Shown: in pieces, positions 6,321-7,767 of the stretch | How positions within the stretch are numbered: position 1 is the first letter of the stretch | How the letters are laid out: the number at the start of each line of letters is the position of its first letter | NCBI RefSeq assembly: GCF_000963705.1 | Contig: NZ_LAJY01000857.1 | Location: 1 to 7,767 of the forward strand | Length of the DNA stretch: 7,767 nt | Source of the DNA: Elstera litoralis | GTDB lineage: Bacteria > Pseudomonadota > Alphaproteobacteria > Elsterales > Elsteraceae | Direction of reading: 5' to 3' | The notes under the pieces: model-generated | Databases searched by the model: none | What the model was told of the DNA's origin: nothing | Seen by the model: only the letters and a program-made list of their open reading frames with translations | Position numbers and translations under genes: made by a program

Positions 6321-6603
6321 GCTACCTATTTTTGTGTGCTCATCGGTAAGCGTCTGCCTCTTGAAAACATGATGGTTTTGCCATCTAGAGCCTAAATTTA
6401 CGAGGGTAAAAAGCTCGCACACGTATAGAATTCGGTCCGAGTGCAAAATACAGAAAATACACTGGGTCACTTACTCATCTGCACAGAATATCAGCCGATT
6501 TAAGCAGGTCAGCTGGAGGGCGGTAATTTTTGGGAAAATCTGAATGAAACTCTAGTCCATATGTTAATTGAGTCGTATCAATCTGCCATTAGCGAGATAT
6601 GCG

Positions 6604-6756
6604 TTAAATGATGACAGAAAAATACATAGGCGATACCCGATTTATATACAGAATCTTGCCTATGATCTCACCCAAGGCCAATGAGACAACCTTATCAGCT
6701 ACAATTTCCAGCGATGTCGGTACGGAAATTTCGTCGAGAACATGTTGCAGATGTAT
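6604..6756 (-). pseudogene. Possible short coding remnant of unknown protein
   Basis: One minus-strand frame ending at TAA 6606-6604 has protein-like composition: LQHVLDEISVPTSLEIVADK followed by VVSLALGEIIGKILYINRV and SPMYFSVII. It has no ATG near its start, and an in-frame TGA lies just upstream (about 6773), so it could only be the tail of a broken gene. I do not recognise a family. The plus-strand frame over the same bases (6608-6880) looks less natural. Chance cannot be excluded at this length. Confidence 0.22.
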
Positions 6757-6774
6757 TCTACATCTCTGTCAACA
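6743..6774. repeat. Interrupted inverted repeat (hairpin)
   Basis: The inner stem is a perfect 7-bp pair, AGATGTA (6749-6755) and TACATCT (6759-6765), with loop TTC. An outer 5-bp pair is TGTTG (6743-6747) with CAACA (6770-6774), with unequal internal gaps. No T-run follows on the plus strand, so it is more likely an operator or RNA structure than a terminator. It lies about 25 bp upstream of the candidate promoter of the DUF3800-like gene. Confidence 0.4.
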
Positions 6775-6798
6775 GTCTCTGAGGCACAACCAAAAAAC

Positions 6799-6828
6799 TT
6801 TAAAAAACGTGAAATTTTATTCTATACT
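6799..6828 (+). promoter_or_regulatory. Candidate promoter of the DUF3800-like gene
   Basis: TTTAAA (6799-6804, four of six) and TATACT (6823-6828, five of six to TATAAT) are spaced by 18 bp. The start of transcription would be near 6835, giving a leader of about 80 nt. AT-rich DNA makes chance matches common. Confidence 0.33.
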
Positions 6829-6913
6829 TTTTAATGTGTTGAGAGGCTCCAGGAATATATCCCAAAGGAACGGGGTTTAAATTGATCTCTTTTTTTTGAG
6901 GAAGTTAAGAGGA

Positions 6914-7767
6914 ATGTCTAAAATTGCTGATACAGTCACATATGTTGACGAGGCTGGTTTGAATGGTCTCGTTCGCAACTTGACCCCCGAGCAAGATGAT
7001 GAAATTTCTTTACTCTGTGCCCTACCCATACCGATTGAACATGTAAACTTCTGCCGTAATGAGGTAAAGAAATTTTATGATGTCTTTTGTGAGGCTGCGC
7101 CTCCAGAATCAATATTGCATATTACTGATGCATTTGCCGAGGGCAACAAAACTTGGCGTAAGGCTGCAGAGAATGCGCGGCAGGGGATTTTTGAGATCGT
7201 ACGTCGACACAGAATTTATGTGGTCTACGCTGCGCGTAGGGCTCGCATAGCTCGCAAAAAGTTTTGTGGAGCGCGCCGAAAGACAATCAAAAGCTGTGAC
7301 CGAAATGAAATCTACAGAGTTTCGAATTCCCGGCCAAGAAAGACCAAGCAACGAAAATATTCTTGAGCAAACAATGATTCAATTGGGTTTAAATTTGGAC
7401 GACTTTTTGAGATTATGCAAAAAAAGATTTTACAAATATTCATTTTGACAAAATAGATGACAATCTTCTTCGCGCTTTTAAGTTAAATTTAAATGATATT
7501 ATTGATTTATCGAAAGGATCATATTCGGTGAACGTTACAAACATAAACACTCTTGAGCGCAGTATTAATAAATTAGAATTAGAGGTAAGAGTGAAAGATA
7601 AAATGGTAAATGCGGACAGGATTGGGGAAATTATTGTTATTGACAAGAGTGACCCGCTGATATTTGCGGTTGATGTAATTGCAAATTCTCTGCTTCGTCA
7701 TTTAAAGAAGCTTTCAAGCGATGCGCCTCTTAATATCGATAAAAGTGTGCGGGATTGGTGTTTGTTC
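6914..7767 (+). pseudogene. DUF3800-like protein gene broken by two +1 frame changes (3' end outside window)
   Basis: ATG 6914 is preceded by AGGAAG (6899-6904) at 9 nt. Frame 1 gives residues 1-117, starting MSKIADTVTYVDEAGLNGLV; V-D-E-A-G (D12, E13) matches the N-terminal D-E-[SA]-G signature of DUF3800 proteins, thought to have an RNase H-like fold. It then encodes a helical region through YAARRARIARKKF. At AAAAAGTTTTGTG (7256-7268) the coding sense moves to the +1 frame (VERAERQSKAVTEMKSTEF to LGLNLDDFLRLCKK, about 7266-7424). At the A7 run (7419-7425) it moves +1 again (DFTNIHFDKIDDNLLRAF onward, open to the edge). The last part contains IGEIIVIDKSDPLIFAVDVI and ANSLLRHLKK, the expected C-terminal D-x-x-A block. 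Without the two extra bases this would be one protein of more than 280 residues. The function of DUF3800 is not established; it often neighbours defence genes. Confidence 0.62.

Larger units (their letters stand above)
6321..6798. other. AT-rich stretch without a supported gene
   Basis: About 480 nt hold no convincing coding frame. Short frames on both strands lack ribosome binding sites and family motifs. Seen here: an IS66-end-like GTAAGCGTCTGCC at 6346-6358, a possible minus-strand coding remnant (6604-6756) and an interrupted hairpin (6743-6774). The segment is probably old mobile-element junction DNA. Confidence 0.5.

Noticed and set aside
6027..6395. Plus-strand open frame of 122 codons
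   Set aside because: It is antisense to the IS66 tnpC and IS3 orfB relics, and its composition is explained by them.
1..7767. CRISPR array, tRNA, rRNA or retron-like elements
   Set aside because: No regularly spaced direct repeats, cloverleaf sequences, rRNA segments or reverse transcriptase motifs were seen on either strand.

Overview
The window is a patchwork accessory region, probably from an alphaproteobacterium. That assignment is an inference: the degraded IS3 OrfA and IS66 TnpC peptides look like versions common in Rhizobiales and Sphingomonadales, and no rRNA or core gene is present to confirm it. The left two thirds have mixed composition with GC-rich coding stretches, while the right end (from about 6340) is clearly more AT-rich, which suggests pieces of different origin.

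Layout. (1) 1-1882, minus strand: a large type I-style N6-adenine DNA methyltransferase whose N-terminus carries a PD-(D/E)XK-like HsdR_N domain; its 3' end runs off the left edge. (2) 1967-2541: scraps of insertion sequences, mainly the first half of a decayed IS3-family element on the minus strand (orfA with a stop and a frameshift, then the start of orfB). (3) 2542-5753, plus strand: a two-gene Hachiman anti-phage system, hamA (PF08878/DUF1837-type nuclease) and hamB (superfamily 2 helicase), preceded by a promoter candidate, a perfect dyad and a strong ribosome binding site for a TTG start. (4) 5796-6320, minus strand: relics of a second, different IS3-type orfB and of an IS66 tnpC. (5) 6321-6913: mostly non-coding, AT-rich, with a hairpin, a promoter candidate and a possible short coding remnant. 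(6) 6914-7767, plus strand: a DUF3800-like gene broken by two +1 frame changes and running off the right edge.

How the parts fit. This is a typical defence island: restriction-modification-type enzyme, Hachiman operon and a DUF3800 gene separated by insertion-sequence debris. Hachiman is an already described defence family, so the system itself is not new. In known Hachiman systems HamB is the DNA-sensing helicase and HamA the nuclease released to destroy DNA on infection.

The most unusual point is that hamB appears split. A 59-codon frame starts with an ATGA overlap on the hamA stop and reads like the natural HamB N-terminus, but it terminates just after an A6 run. The helicase continues in the -1 frame. 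Together with the two homopolymer-associated frame changes in the DUF3800 gene, this points to phase variation or frameshifting, to decay, or to homopolymer errors in the assembly. The sequence alone cannot decide which.
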